The position numbers were made by a program, and so were the translations under genes. 64,000 nucleotides of DNA. Origin: Aporrectodea caliginosa (Eukaryota; Annelida; Clitellata; Crassiclitellata; Lumbricidae). Shown piece by piece: positions 44,003 through 63,905 of this stretch; the stretch's first letter is position 1, and each line of letters starts with the position of its first letter. Location: NCBI GenBank assembly GCA_020284085.1, contig JACEVL010000496.1, forward strand, positions 503,501 through 567,500, given 5' to 3'. The notes beneath the pieces are model-generated. The model did no database searches, was not told the origin of the DNA, and saw nothing but the letters and a program-made list of their open reading frames with translations.

Positions 44003-45590
44003 ACAATACAATACATGTATGTAAATTTTACAGTACACACCAGCTACCAATTCAGCCAAGGCACTGCAAGAGTAAGCCGACAAAGCTCTAGCGCCTTCTC
44101 TGCTGTATTTGCCATAGGATCTTGTTATGGGGTTCGTTTACAACAAAGTCCTCTTATATCTAACGATTTACTGTATCGTTAGCGTCTGATGTGGATAACT
44201 TATCCGTAACACAACGCGTTATAGATCAACTCTTAGCGTAAACTTAGCTGTGGCCCTGTCAACCGCTGCTCCGATTATGCTCGGAGAATACTTCGAGTAT
44301 ACTGCTTTGGACGTGGAACAGTAGTGGGTAGAATAGTTGTTATATCGATTTTCTTATAGCGCCAAGTTGAAAAGTGAAGTCGAGAGAACGAGGTTATTCA
44401 CAGGCGCTCAGGCAAAACAAATTCGATAGGGCAGTTAGGGTTGTAGGCCTACGCCTGATCGGCGTATACGCCGAAGAAATTCCGAGCACGGTCGGAGTAG
44501 CAGTGGAGCAAATCCCTTGCGTCTCCCAGCTTTGTTTTTCCTAGAACGTTTACAACGAATGATACCGGAGACGTACCATCCTAGACACAGCAGAAAAAAA
44601 TCACGTAGGATCTCTCTCTGCATTGCTTTCATCTTGGACTTCTTGGTGATTGTATAACCAACGATTTTCATGTACAGTTCTCTCTCGGGATCTGGACACG
44701 CGATAGTCTACTGGCTCCACCTACGCCCCATAGACAACTTAGCCATAATGAGTACACTGATCGTACACCGTCGGTGGGAAGATCAGACGGCGCGAGATAT
44801 GACTAGCCACCCGCCCGAAACGTTCAAACATGACTTGGTTTAATAGCCTATGGCGCAGGCCGTGATTAAACTTGTGTCCTGGGGGAGGGCAAATGCCCCT
44901 CTGAATTTGATGGAAAAATCAACGGTTTATAATTATGTATCTCTGTGCATTATGATGATAAAATATCTCTATTCGTCACTAGAAGTCTAGGACAGCAGAA
45001 AATCAAATATAGTGAGAAATATATAAGAAAAAGAAGAAAACATGTTGAATCATTTAACCACAGTTCTGCACTTGTAGACTAACTACAAAACTTAATAAGT
45101 TGGCCAAGTTTTGCCCCTTCTCTGAAGGAAAGCTGAAATGACGTCCCTGATTGCACCCACCGACAAACCTCCCATCCATCTCTTCTTCTCTTCATCCGGG
45201 CATCTCGCTCGTCTGTCCTGGCGCGCCACCTGCCGTCTACCTGCGGATGAACGTCTGGCCAGCTGCTGAAGCAACCGCATCAGTTGTCTGCCTCTGACTC
45301 CGTAGCATCCCTTGATTCTGTTTCTCGCAGCCAAATTAAATATAGTGACAGTATATTTAGCCCTATCGGCCGACGCGTCGTCGCTTCTACTTTAGCCCGC
45401 TAGAGTAACGTGGCGATAGTTTACGTCCGGGGGGGCCACCGTTCCCTGCCCTCCCTTCCGTCTGTCTGTCCCTCCCTGAGTCCCCCTTCTCAGCCTCCTT
45501 CTCCTCATTCTCTGCCCTGCGCGCTAATTCGAGAATCGGTCTTGTGAAGTGGCCGGCCGTTCCAAAGAAATTCACCACCCATTTATGTTG
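44003..45590. other. Intergenic stretch with two weak minus-strand frames
   Basis: The frames at 44435-44671 and 45092-45334, plus the end of 45387-45680, are Arg/Lys-rich and GC-richer than their surroundings. I recognise no domain. A SINE-B fragment lies at 44740-44830. Confidence 0.3.
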
Positions 45591-45602
45591 TATGTAGCCT
45601 AT

Positions 45603-45623
45603 ATGCGTATGTATGTATGTATG

Positions 45624-45657
<34 letters not shown>

Positions 45658-45662
45658 TGTAG
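45603..45662. repeat. (GTAT)n microsatellite
   Basis: About 14 GTAT units with one ATAT interruption. Confidence 0.9.
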
Positions 45663-45874
45663 GCCTATAGATGTTTGCATGTTGAGTTTTCAGATTTATT
45701 TATTTCCTAAGGTTGGCATGTGGTTTCTGCAGCTAGCATAATAATATCCGATTTATGAGAAAGGAAGATGTGCGGTTGTTTATCTTAGCATGCTGTTTAC
45801 CCATCCATACTAGATCCAGGTCTTTACATACTAGGCCTACTAAAACTACATACAGTTATCTGTGGGGTGCTGAA

Positions 45875-46137
45875 TAGTGTAGTGGTAAGCGTTCTGGACT
45901 GTGAATCGAGAGGTCGAGGTTCAAATCCTCGCCAGGTCAGAAATGTGTCGAGAATTCTGCTCCACCTGCACCCCTATCCAACTCAGCTATAATGAGTACA
46001 CTGACCATACACTGTTGATGGGAAGATGAGCTGGCGAGGGAGAAGACTGACCACCCACCCTCATATAGGCCTATTAAGGATAAGAAAAGAAGCCGCTAAC
46101 ACTGCATACCATGGCTAGCTTAAGGGACTGCTCTTCT
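45875..46137 (+). mobile_element. tRNA-derived SINE, family B, full length
   Basis: A-box region TAGTGTAGTGGTAAGCG, B box GGTTCAAATCC, body CTCAGCTATAATGAGTACAC, end AGCTTAAGGGACTGCTC. The head is close enough to a tRNA to be mistaken for one. Confidence 0.88.
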
Positions 46138-46880
46138 TCTCTTCTTCTATGTGTGTTCGTCCTCTGTGGCCGCTCTATTCTATCGACTCAACTTGGCTCA
46201 GACACTCTGAACATCCATGCCCTCTGTCAGCTTACGACTGGAATCCGTTGGTTGGTTCCACGTGTGTGCGTGGACCCGCCACTGGTGACTCTTTGAGCTA
46301 TATGTGCATTGTTTTGCTAACTGATGTAATATTTTCCTTCGTTACGACACTTAACATCACAGTGGGCTAACGCAGAGAGAGCCTCTGAGTAGGTCTCTTG
46401 AAAAAGCGCTATATAAATTTTAAGAATGAATGAATGAATTACAACAGTTACTTCACATAATCACACCACGTTATCTTACAGTACATTGCAGTTGCAAGTG
46501 AGCGTGCCACCCGTGTGAATCTGCCTGGACCGGCCTGATGAGTCTTCCGCCCGTCTACACCTGTGCTGGGGTAGGAGAGCCCACCGCGTGGCTTCCTTCC
46601 TTCCTTCCTTCGCTCCCCCACCAGGTCGGCTCCTCCACCGTCCAACCGGTCTACCATCCCGGAATCCGTATCAGAAGTGGTGGAGTGTCGACCACTTGAC
46701 GGAGGTAGATTCAGCTGGTCCAAAGGAGTTAGTCGAAGAGGTAGGTGAAATGCCATCTGGTTCCTTCTTCAGTTAACCATTATTTGTGAATGTCAAGTAC
46801 ATAATATGAACGAAGAAACAAAAAACCAGCACACATTTGAAGTCTCAATCAATTAAAAAAGTTTTTTTTGGTATCAGATA
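46138..46880. other. Intergenic, no supported gene
   Basis: An open stretch on plus at about 46600-46740 ends at a donor-like GAAGAG|GTAGGT and is GC-rich, but no partner exon or family is recognised. Confidence 0.3.
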
Positions 46881-46884
46881 TGAG

Positions 46885-47110
46885 CAACTAATCGATTAGA
46901 TTCGATTAGCTAATCAAATAGCTAAACAGCAAATTCTAATTCTAATCGATTAGCTAGAAGATTTTGCTGATTTTAATTGAATCGATTAGCAAATTTCAGT
47001 GGCTAATTTTAACTCTAATTCATTAGGAATTTAACTAATCGATTTGCTATTCGATTAGACGTTTTAGACAAACAGCTAATTCTAATTCTAATCGATTAGC
47101 AATTTAACTA
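46885..47110. repeat. Cluster of TAATCGATTAG palindromes
   Basis: At least three exact TAATCGATTAG sites plus several one-mismatch variants, linked by GCTAATTCTAATTCTAATCG-like spacers. It is either a degenerate repeat or a transposon remnant. Confidence 0.7.
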
Positions 47111-47339
47111 ATAAGTATGGATCTGTGTGCTGTGGTAACTTCAAGCAATATTGACTTCCTGTAAAACTCCTCTGACATGACGCTCGTGAATAAGTTGGGG
47201 CCCTGCGCTAGCGCTTTAGAAATTTCTAAATTGGGAGTACATAGTACGGAGTGCGATGTAATATCCCTCTTAAGACGGTCCAGTCAGTTGTAACGACAGT
47301 TATCGTAATTCTGTAGTTAGGCCTAATAGATTATTTTTA

Positions 47340-47590
47340 TGCTATATAATGATGAGGATGCTGATCATGATCGTGATGATGACGACGACGACTATGACGA
47401 TGGCTATAACGATGACGAAGACGACTATAACGATAATAATGATGATGATTATGAATGGTTATGATTATGATGATGATGATGATGATGACGATGATGATTA
47501 TGATGATCATGATGGGGTATGATTATGATTATGAATATGATAATGGTGATGATGATTACGATGATGACGATGACAATGATGACTATTACT
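47340..47590. repeat. Imperfect (GAT/GAC)n microsatellite
   Basis: Runs of GATGATGAT, GACGACGAC and ATTATGAT. Confidence 0.9.
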
Positions 47591-48299
47591 TCATAATCAT
47601 GTCTGCCTCCCGTGGGTGATTAGTGGAGTCCTCTATCCCGTCTATAGCAACGATGGGACCAGTATGTCCCTTCTTTTCTCCCAGTTAGGCTCTCTTCTGG
47701 TCCAGACTTTAAACTGACGTTCTCCAGCGTGCTTGTCCATCGCAGCCCAGCCTTGTAGCGTCTCTGACCTTTCGGATATCGACCGGTTCTGTTCGATGGA
47801 TTACGAATGCTCTCTGAGTTTTTTTCCATTCGAAAAGACTATCGCTGATAGTCTGATACCGATGCTGGCTTATTTTGAGAGATTCTAGCACGGTCCGTAC
47901 ATAGGCACCTAAATGGCGTGGCACCCATTCAAACGGGCAGCGGTGGTGAAGGATCTCACCCGATCAATTCAATGAACGGAGTCAAGTCCATATAGGCCAC
48001 TGTAGACTGTAGAATAACGTGCACATAGGCTACATTTAAGTGCACGTATCTTATTTGCTTTTAGTATTCACAATGGATAAGATTTGAATAATTAGATTAG
48101 ATTGCATTGCAATGGATTAGATGAGATTACTTTCGATGCTATCAGATTAGGTAAGTTCGATTCATAACACATCGTAATATTATATTGGCCTAATAGTTTG
48201 GCTTGATAAGTTACAAAACCGAACTAAGGAACAAACCGATTTAGCCTACTGGGCAGAACTTAAATGGAGAACAGTTTCTCACATAATGGAGCAAGAGAG

Positions 48300-48580
48300 T
48301 TTAATCTAATCTAATCTAATATAATCTAATCTAATCCAATCTAATCTAATAGAATTTAATCTAATCTAATCTAATATAATCTAATCCAATAGAATTTAAT
48401 CTAATCTAATCTAATATAATCTAATCTAATCTAATCTAATATAATCTGCTCTAATCCGATAAAATCAGGTGTAATGATATGATCTAGTACACACTGATCC
48501 AAAATAACCTGATCTAAATCATCTAGTAATCTAATCTAATCTAATCTAATCTAATCTAATCTAATCAAATCTGATCTAAT
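48300..48580. repeat. (TAATC)n pentanucleotide satellite
   Basis: About 50 units, CTAATCTAATCTAATATAAT-like, with an interruption at 48460-48530. Confidence 0.93.
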
Positions 48581-49029
48581 CTGTTCTGATCCAATCCAAT
48601 GCAATCTAGTGGAACCGTTATCGTAAAGCACAAGGCATCAATCAGTGGTCGTCATTTCAATTGGAAAAGTAAGGAAACTGCATTTTGTCCACCGGATAAC
48701 TCCAGGCGAAATCCTTTGGGTCTGGAAGACCAGGTGCAAAGCTTCGATACGAAAGCAAGTTGAAACACGTACACGAGTCTTGGGTGTTGACTCGAGATCC
48801 GCTCTTAGTCCTATAGTCTGTATAGTCGAACAAGTAGGCCCTGTGGCTGGATATGTGCTTGTGTGTCTGTAGGTCTCTGCATGCACTTGTGCGTGTATCT
48901 GTGGGTCTTTGTTTGTGTAAGTTGCGCCGGGTGTGAGATCTGACGGCTCTTCATAAAACTTGATCGGTGGCGAACTGCTGCGTTTCAGATAACCCGCTTG
49001 CCAGGAAAAAGTTTGACAAACGATGGGAT

Positions 49030-49135
49030 ATCGGATGACAGACAGACAGACAGGCAGATAGACAGACAGACAGACAGACAGACGGACAGACAGACACAAA
49101 CTCAGGCAGACCCATACAGGCAGATAGATACTAAT
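49030..49135. repeat. (CAGA)n microsatellite
   Basis: GACAGACAGACAGG-type units. Confidence 0.9.
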
Positions 49136-49510
49136 CCTTTTTCTGCGGGCCACTGAATGTCGGAAAACACCATAATACTTGTGTTGTTTTGAATGAATAA
49201 TATGACTATAACCACAGAATAGATAAAGCGTAGCCAGAAGTCTAACTCGGCCGTATTTCAATGGTATGCGCTGTAATGCCGTTGTAGTCTATGGCGACCG
49301 CAGCGCTCCTAGCGGCACGCGTGATATTCGCTCAATGCTAATGCACGGTCAGCCGGTGTAGTCAGCTAGAAATTAATATCGAGAACCTTAGAAAAATTAT
49401 GACAAGCAAAAATTATACATCGTTGGAACCGGAAGACTGTGCCGAAGACGACTATGTGAAGGATACAGTAATGTCGCCCACGTAGAAAGAGTAATCGGGC
49501 CAAATAGAAG

Positions 49511-50338
49511 GGCCACTCCTGAAATACTGAACAGTGGCTAACTCTGGCATTTCTGATGATAGCACAGAATATTTTCTCTCTCAAACCTGTTTCCTGGGCC
49601 AAGGACTTCATCAAAACTGTTTATAACATTGTACCCTTAATTGTTGGCCCTTGACAACAATTGGGGCCACTCCTGAAATACTGAACAGTGGCTAACTCTG
49701 GCATTTCTGAAGATAGCACAGAATATTTTCTCTCTCAAACCTGTTTCCTGGGCCAAGGACTTCATCAAAACTGTTTATAACATTGTACCCTTAATTGTTG
49801 GCCCTTGACAACAATTGGGGCCACTCCTGAAATACTGAAAAGTGGCTAACTCTGGCATTTCTGATGATAGCACAGAAATTTTTTCTCTCAAACCTATGTT
49901 TCCTGGGTAAGGACTTCATCAAAACTGTTTATAATATTGTACCCTTAATTGTTGGCCCTTGACAACAATTGGGGCCACTCCTGAAATACTGAACAGTGGC
50001 TAACTCTGGCATTTCTATGATAGCACAGAATTTTTTTCTCTCAAACCTATGTTTCCTGGGCCAAGGACTTCATCAAAACTGTTTATAATATTGTACCCTT
50101 ACATGTTTTGTCACTTGACAACAATTGGGGCCACTCCTGAAATACTGAACAGTGGCTAACTCTGGCATTTCTGCTGATAGCACAAAATTTTTTTCTCTCA
50201 AACCTATGTTTCCTGGGCCAAGGACTTCATCAAACTGTTTATAATAATGTACCCTTAATTGTTTTGTCACTTGACAACAATTGGGGCCACTCCTGAAATA
50301 CTGAACAGTGGCTAACTCTGGCATTTCTGATGATAGCA
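49511..50338. repeat. 155-bp tandem repeat, about 5.3 copies
   Basis: Units begin GGCCACTCCTGAAATACTGA at 49511, 49664, 49820, 49973, 50130 and 50285. Copies are over about 90% alike by eye and include CTGTTTATAACATTGTACCC. Confidence 0.95.
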
Positions 50339-50340
50339 GG

Positions 50341-50580
50341 TCTAGCTCCTAAATATCTTTTGAAACTTAATGCGCAAACCTGTGTCTGCTGTATCTTCCT
50401 GCCCTCTCCAGTCTGCAGATCGACTTGATCTCCTAGTTCCACGGCCCTACACCATCCCTTTGCCATAGTGGGCCCTTCTATGTGGAATGACCTCCCCTCA
50501 ATCCATAGAAGACTTTGGACAGATTCTATCCTCACCCCTTCGTTGCTTCAAAACTCTTATTTCCGCACCCCGATTCTAAA
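50341..50580 (+). pseudogene. LINE C-terminal remnant
   Basis: Frames give APKYLLKLNAQTC-like, SPVCRSTC and VGPSMWNDLPSIHRR, the common LINE 3' coding end, with frame breaks. It is inside the 49213 element. Confidence 0.65.
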
Positions 50581-50761
50581 TGTTTACCCAACGCATTTAT
50601 ATTACTTTGCCAACCTTCAAAACATTTAACTTGTGTGGTAATATCATGTCCTATAGATAGTAATCGCATGCAGTGTTGACAACCGGGGCTATATCCAGCA
50701 ACGTGGAACGATGTTTTGATCTTGCGGATAAGCTGCCTCTGTAAACGTTTGTACAATACAC

Positions 50762-50917
50762 GGCAAACTTATAGTATCGTGGGCTGAAGGATTATACAGT
50801 ATCTTTGGGCATGCTACGCGGACGCCACCAGGTTTTCTAATTACACTAACCCTGACCCTAACCGACGCCAATTAACTTACGCACTATATCCTTCAGCCCC
50901 AGATTCTATAAGTTGCC
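50762..50917. mobile_element. MITE nested in the 49213 element
   Basis: Imperfect inverted ends: GGCAAACTTATAG...GGGCTGAAGGAT at the left and, in reverse, GGCAACTTATAG...GGGGCTGAAGGAT at the right. The flanks CAATACAC and AAATACAC match at seven of eight. Interior ACCCTGACCCTAACCGACGC is shared with the 25614 MITE. Confidence 0.78.
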
Positions 50918-51339
50918 AAATACACTTCCGAACTAATAAAACAATCAAAATGAGTGTCAAATTTCTCAGCATATTAAGCTGTAAACATAGCAAGAGGTGT
51001 TAATGAACCAAACGAAAAATTTGTTTCGATTGCCGCAGCAACTTAGTGTTTGTGTACCAGCACGTAGTCATGGCGGACGTCCATAGACTACAACTTATAG
51101 AGTAATTTTCCGTATTACAGGATTTAGGCCGAGTTAGACTTCTGGCTACGCTTTATCTATTCTGTGCTATAACGTGCCAGATGTATTCTGTCTGGAGAGT
51201 AGGGAATCAGCGTTTTATGAGCTTCAGAAAGGACGTATTGTAGGCTATATTATAATGTAAATAATGCAATATTGTGTAAAGCACTGAGATGCAATGTGTT
51301 TTTGTTAGGTAACTAAAGGCGCTATATTAAGTATCAATC

Positions 51340-51700
51340 GATGCACACACTCACATGATGTAATGTAATGTAATGCAATAAGCTGCAACTGATATAACGT
51401 TAACTTAATGTGATGTCAATGTTTTGTGATGTAACGTAATTAGATGGATTATATTGTAATACGATATAATGTGATTTTGGGTCAAATGTTTAATGTAATC
51501 CAGTATGATAGAATACACTGTGTTGCGATGCAATGTAACGACTAACGAGATAAAATTATAATAATGTTATTTAAAGTAATGTAACGCTATGTGTGCAATA
51601 TGATGGAAAATAATGATGTAATGTAGTGCAGGATACCGTATGGTAGGTGAGGGAAGTGTAGCGCAGTACATTGTATTGTATTCTGTTGTATTGTATTATA
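51340..51700. repeat. Degenerate GTAATGTAATG-rich stretch
   Basis: Dispersed TGTAATG and ATTGTATTGT words without a fixed period. No gene is seen. Confidence 0.7.
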
Positions 51701-51814
51701 TATTGTATTGTATTGCAATGAAGTCTCACTTCTTCAAGGCTTCTTATCCTGACCCATCTGGTCCTCTACCTTTCAAGCTTTCTCGACGTCAATGAAACCC
51801 GCCATACCATGCGC

Positions 51815-51990
51815 TCTGTCTCCTCTCTCTGGTCTCTCTGGCAACCGGACTTAGACCTCCACTAGACATCAATCTCTGGACAACCCATATGATACGATGC
51901 AGCGCTCGTGAATAAGCTAGTGCTCTGCGCTTGGCTTTAGAGTAGCGCTTTAGAAATGTGTAGTTTACGATTACGATACGAATACGATTA
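51815..51990 (+). mobile_element. SINE, family D
   Basis: CTCTGGCAACCGGACTTAGAC, CTCTGGACAACCC, GCAGCGCTCGTGAATAAGCT, GCTTTAGAGTAGCGCTTTAG and terminal TTACGATTACGATACG. Confidence 0.8.
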
Positions 51991-53300
51991 ATGCATTGCA
52001 TAGTATAGTGGAGAGCAGTGAAGAGTAGTATATAGACTACAGATTGAAACGCAGGAAGTACCGGCCTACTTATGTGAAGTTAAATCCAGGTCGAAATACG
52101 TCTTGATATTGTCTTCCTTCAAAGCTCAGAAACTCACCGCGGACCATACAACAGAGCATCAATGGCGCTGAGTGATTTTACATTAAGTACTTGGACAAGG
52201 TTCTTACACAGAGACCACCTCGATGGAGGCTACTCTTAATTAATCGGCTAAAGTATACCCCACAGGTAAGGCTCTTGGGCCACAATCCCTTAAGCAGTGA
52301 ACTATTGCATGCCAGCGATAGTTTGGCCAGTTTTGTTCGAACCCTTGACTGACATCACATCATTTTGTGCCTGTGGATCCCGGTTCGCACACCGATGGTG
52401 ACCTTAAATGGCATGGCTTCCCATCGAAGGGGCAGCGCTGGCAAAGAACCTCAACCGATCAATTCACTGAAAAAAGTACATGGTCGAGGTCCTACGATTG
52501 CAGTAGGTACAGTCCGTAGACGGTGACCCTTTCTAACGGGTAGCGGGGTGAAGAACCTCACGCGATCAATTCATATAAATCCGATCAGGGTCGAGGCCAT
52601 GCTATTGCTATAGCCTACATAAACAAGAATAAAATTATAGAGTTCCAATAGCATAATTTGTGTTACTGGACTGCGTGGGGTTTCCACAATAACTATAGTT
52701 TTAAACTGTTTATCTGATCCATCATACGAACTTACTAAAACTGCACCTCTTGCAATCTCTCTGCAAATCTTCGATTAAAAATAGAAGCAAATCCTAATCC
52801 GATAAGGGGGGCATGATTTAAATCTAACAAGCTCTCCCTTACCTCTCCCGCCGCTCCAATTCTAAACACCGTTCACCGTAGCCGTCTCACCCTTGGCAAC
52901 ATTTAGAGGTGGTTTTGCGGGTTCAAGCCCCCAAATAAATGCATTATTCTTATTAAAAACAAAAAATGTGGAAAAACACGACCATTTCCAGTTGTGATAC
53001 TATTTACCACTGAAACTGTATGAGGCTTAGCACTGAAAGTGGATTTTGTTTCCCGTCTGAATGGCAGAAAATTGTTCACCACGGCATGGAATCCCAAAAA
53101 CTTAAAATCCCTCCGAAATTTTTTCTAGCTACACCCCTGCCCTTAGATTCTGAAACCGAATTTGACCTTACCTGCATAATTATGGGCCTATCGATCATGT
53201 TTTGACTGAGCGCCTGTGGTTGTGTTCCGCGACTTAATTTCGGGTGGGCTCTATATAAATCTAGAGATTACGATTACGATAATGCCATAATATAAATTTA
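51991..53300. other. Intergenic repeats, no gene seen
   Basis: It holds family E repeat fragments (52370-52620) and one half of a local duplication (52996-53089, mate at 53839-53932). Confidence 0.4.
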
Positions 53301-53310
53301 TCTATGCTGG

Positions 53311-53365
<55 letters not shown>
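53311..53365. repeat. (AT)n microsatellite
   Basis: About 26 AT units. Confidence 0.96.
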
Positions 53366-53371
<6 letters not shown>

Positions 53372-54084
53372 TACACGCACTCGAACACTCGTATAAATGC
53401 ATAATGATATGGAAAAGAGACGATTTACGAGGACACACGCAAGCACACAAATAGGCCTACATGATTGTGATGTGGATAAATTACCGCCCTTTGCAGTCAC
53501 TAAATAAATAGAAATGCGTATAATATATGTCTATCCCTATAAAACATATTTGCATGTGGAGTTTTCAGATTTATTTCCTAAGGTCGGAATGTGGTTTCTG
53601 CAGGTAGCGTAATAATATCCGATTTATGAGTATAGTCGATGGGCGGTGGTTTATCTTGGCATGCTGTTTACCCATCCATACTAGATCCAGGTCTTCAGCT
53701 ACCAAAATTTCATACCGTTTACCTGTTACCCTCTTCATCGGGCTCTCTACACAGAGAAGCTGTATATGCTGTCTAAGACTTTCTTACATAGGTCTCCTGT
53801 TGAGCAATTTTGTGCCCACTGTGTTGAAACTACAAGGTAGATACTGTTTACCACTGACGCTGCATGCGGCTTACCACTGAAAGTGTATTTTGTTTCCCGT
53901 CTAAATAGCAGCAAATTGTTCACCGCGGCATGTTTGTAAGTTTCTTATGTGCGTAGAGGAAGCATGCTGTTGCAGCGCTGAAATTGTATACTGTTAAGTA
54001 CTTAAATACAATGCTGTTTAACGTGGAAACTGTTCATGACTTGAAACAAGCGGTACCTTTCTCTCTGGCTTCAATCGTTCGCTT

Positions 54085-54560
54085 TTTGCTTTCTTTTTGC
54101 TTTCTTTCTTCTTTCCTCTCTTCCATCAGTCCTTGTTCACTTTCTGTTGTCCTGTTTCTTGTATACTCTGTCCTTCTTTCCTTCATTTATTCTCTTCTTC
54201 TATCCCTCTTTTCTTCCATTCTTCTTTCCTCCCTTACTTTGTTCATTCAATCCATCCATTATTTCCTTCCTTCATTTCCTTCGTTCCTTCCTTTCCTTCC
54301 TTCCATTCTTTCCTTCCTTTTTTCTTTCTGTTCCTTCTTCTTTTCCTTTCCTTTCCTTTCATTCCTTTCATCATTTCATTATTTCCTTTCCTTCCTTCCT
54401 TTCCCTCCTTCCTTTCTTTCCTTCCTTTTTTCTTTCTGTTCCTTCTTCTTTTCCTTTCCTTTCCTTTCATTCCTTTCATCATTTCATTATTTCCTTTCCT
54501 TCCTTCCTTTCCCTCCTTCCTTCCTTTCTTTCCTTCCTTTCTACCCTCATTCTTCTATCT
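54085..54560. repeat. Polypyrimidine tract with a 107-bp internal duplication
   Basis: Almost only C and T on the plus strand, built of CCTTT/TTCCT units. The segment around 54310-54415 is repeated at 54420-54525. Its long open frames on both strands are products of the repeat. Confidence 0.92.
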
Positions 54561-54722
54561 TTCAATCCTCCGTATTTGCCATCACTTTCAGATCCGCCAA
54601 CTTGCAATAAGCTCAAGACCGCCATTTTGAGTGTAGACAATCTTTGAGCGGCATGTTCATAATAGTCATAAAATGCGCCTCATAAGTGTTCGTGATATGC
54701 TGATTTTGGTCGTTGTTTTCAG

Positions 54723-63401
<8,679 letters not shown>

Positions 63402-63586
63402 GTGGGATTGATTGATTGCTTTATTGATTGATTCGTTAATTGATTGGTTGATTCGTTCATTGACAAGCACATCATATCAGTACCAACATATAAGAAGTGT
63501 AGCCTAACATAAGTGCGACAATTGACAAATACAACCGAACTGTTAGTTAGGCTAAGCACAAAATTGATGCAGGTCAGTGAGTTCAT

Positions 63587-63808
63587 ATATACCCGCTAAA
63601 GACTCGGTTGGATCTCTTACTACAGTCGTAATCGTAACACTTCACGTTTATGTACTCTTCAAGACAACTCATAAGATGTAGGCCTACTCCCGAGAGTCCC
63701 AGCCTGTCACCAAAACCTCCAGACACCACCACATTACTCATGTAGGCTATGTTCTTATATACCCGCTAAAGACTCGGCTGGATCTCTTACTACAGTCGTA
63801 ATCGTAGG
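63587..63808. repeat. 52-bp direct repeat, 170 bp apart
   Basis: TATATACCCGCTAAAGACTC and the following CTCTTACTACAGTCGTAATC appear at 63587-63637 and 63757-63808 with one mismatch. Confidence 0.9.
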
Positions 63809-63905
63809 TGAGTCTATGTATGTATGTATGTATTTGGCCATTTATATAGCGCCTAAAAAGAAACTCACGAAGGCGCTATATATGTTCTCAAATAACTCAA
63901 ATAAC

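Larger units (their letters stand above)
49213..51166. mobile_element. Non-autonomous DNA transposon, 1954 bp, 40-bp perfect inverted ends
   Basis: 49213-49252 and 51127-51166 are exact reverse complements over 40 bases, beginning CACAGAATAGATAAAGCGTA. Homology resumes inward (GTTGTAGTCTATGG on both arms). A 7-bp duplication CTATAAC flanks it (49206-49212 and 51167-51173). It contains a 155-bp tandem array (49511-50338), a LINE remnant and a nested MITE. No transposase is seen. The superfamily is not certain; CA..TG ends with a 7-8 bp duplication would suit P-like or hAT-like elements. Confidence 0.9.

Noticed and set aside
45887..45945. Possible tRNA gene
   Set aside because: A and B boxes are present, but the sequence continues into the SINE-B body seen in several copies and the cloverleaf arms do not pair well.
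46588..46743. GC-rich open frame ending at a donor-like site
   Set aside because: No acceptor, start or partner exon, and no recognisable domain; left as an unsupported candidate.
49511..50338. Frames across the 155-bp array (MPELATVQYFRSG and similar)
   Set aside because: Frames shift between units and are interrupted; the array is a satellite.
54085..54630. Three overlapping frames of 166-208 codons
   Set aside because: Products of a polypyrimidine tract; residues are almost only Phe, Ser, Leu and Pro.
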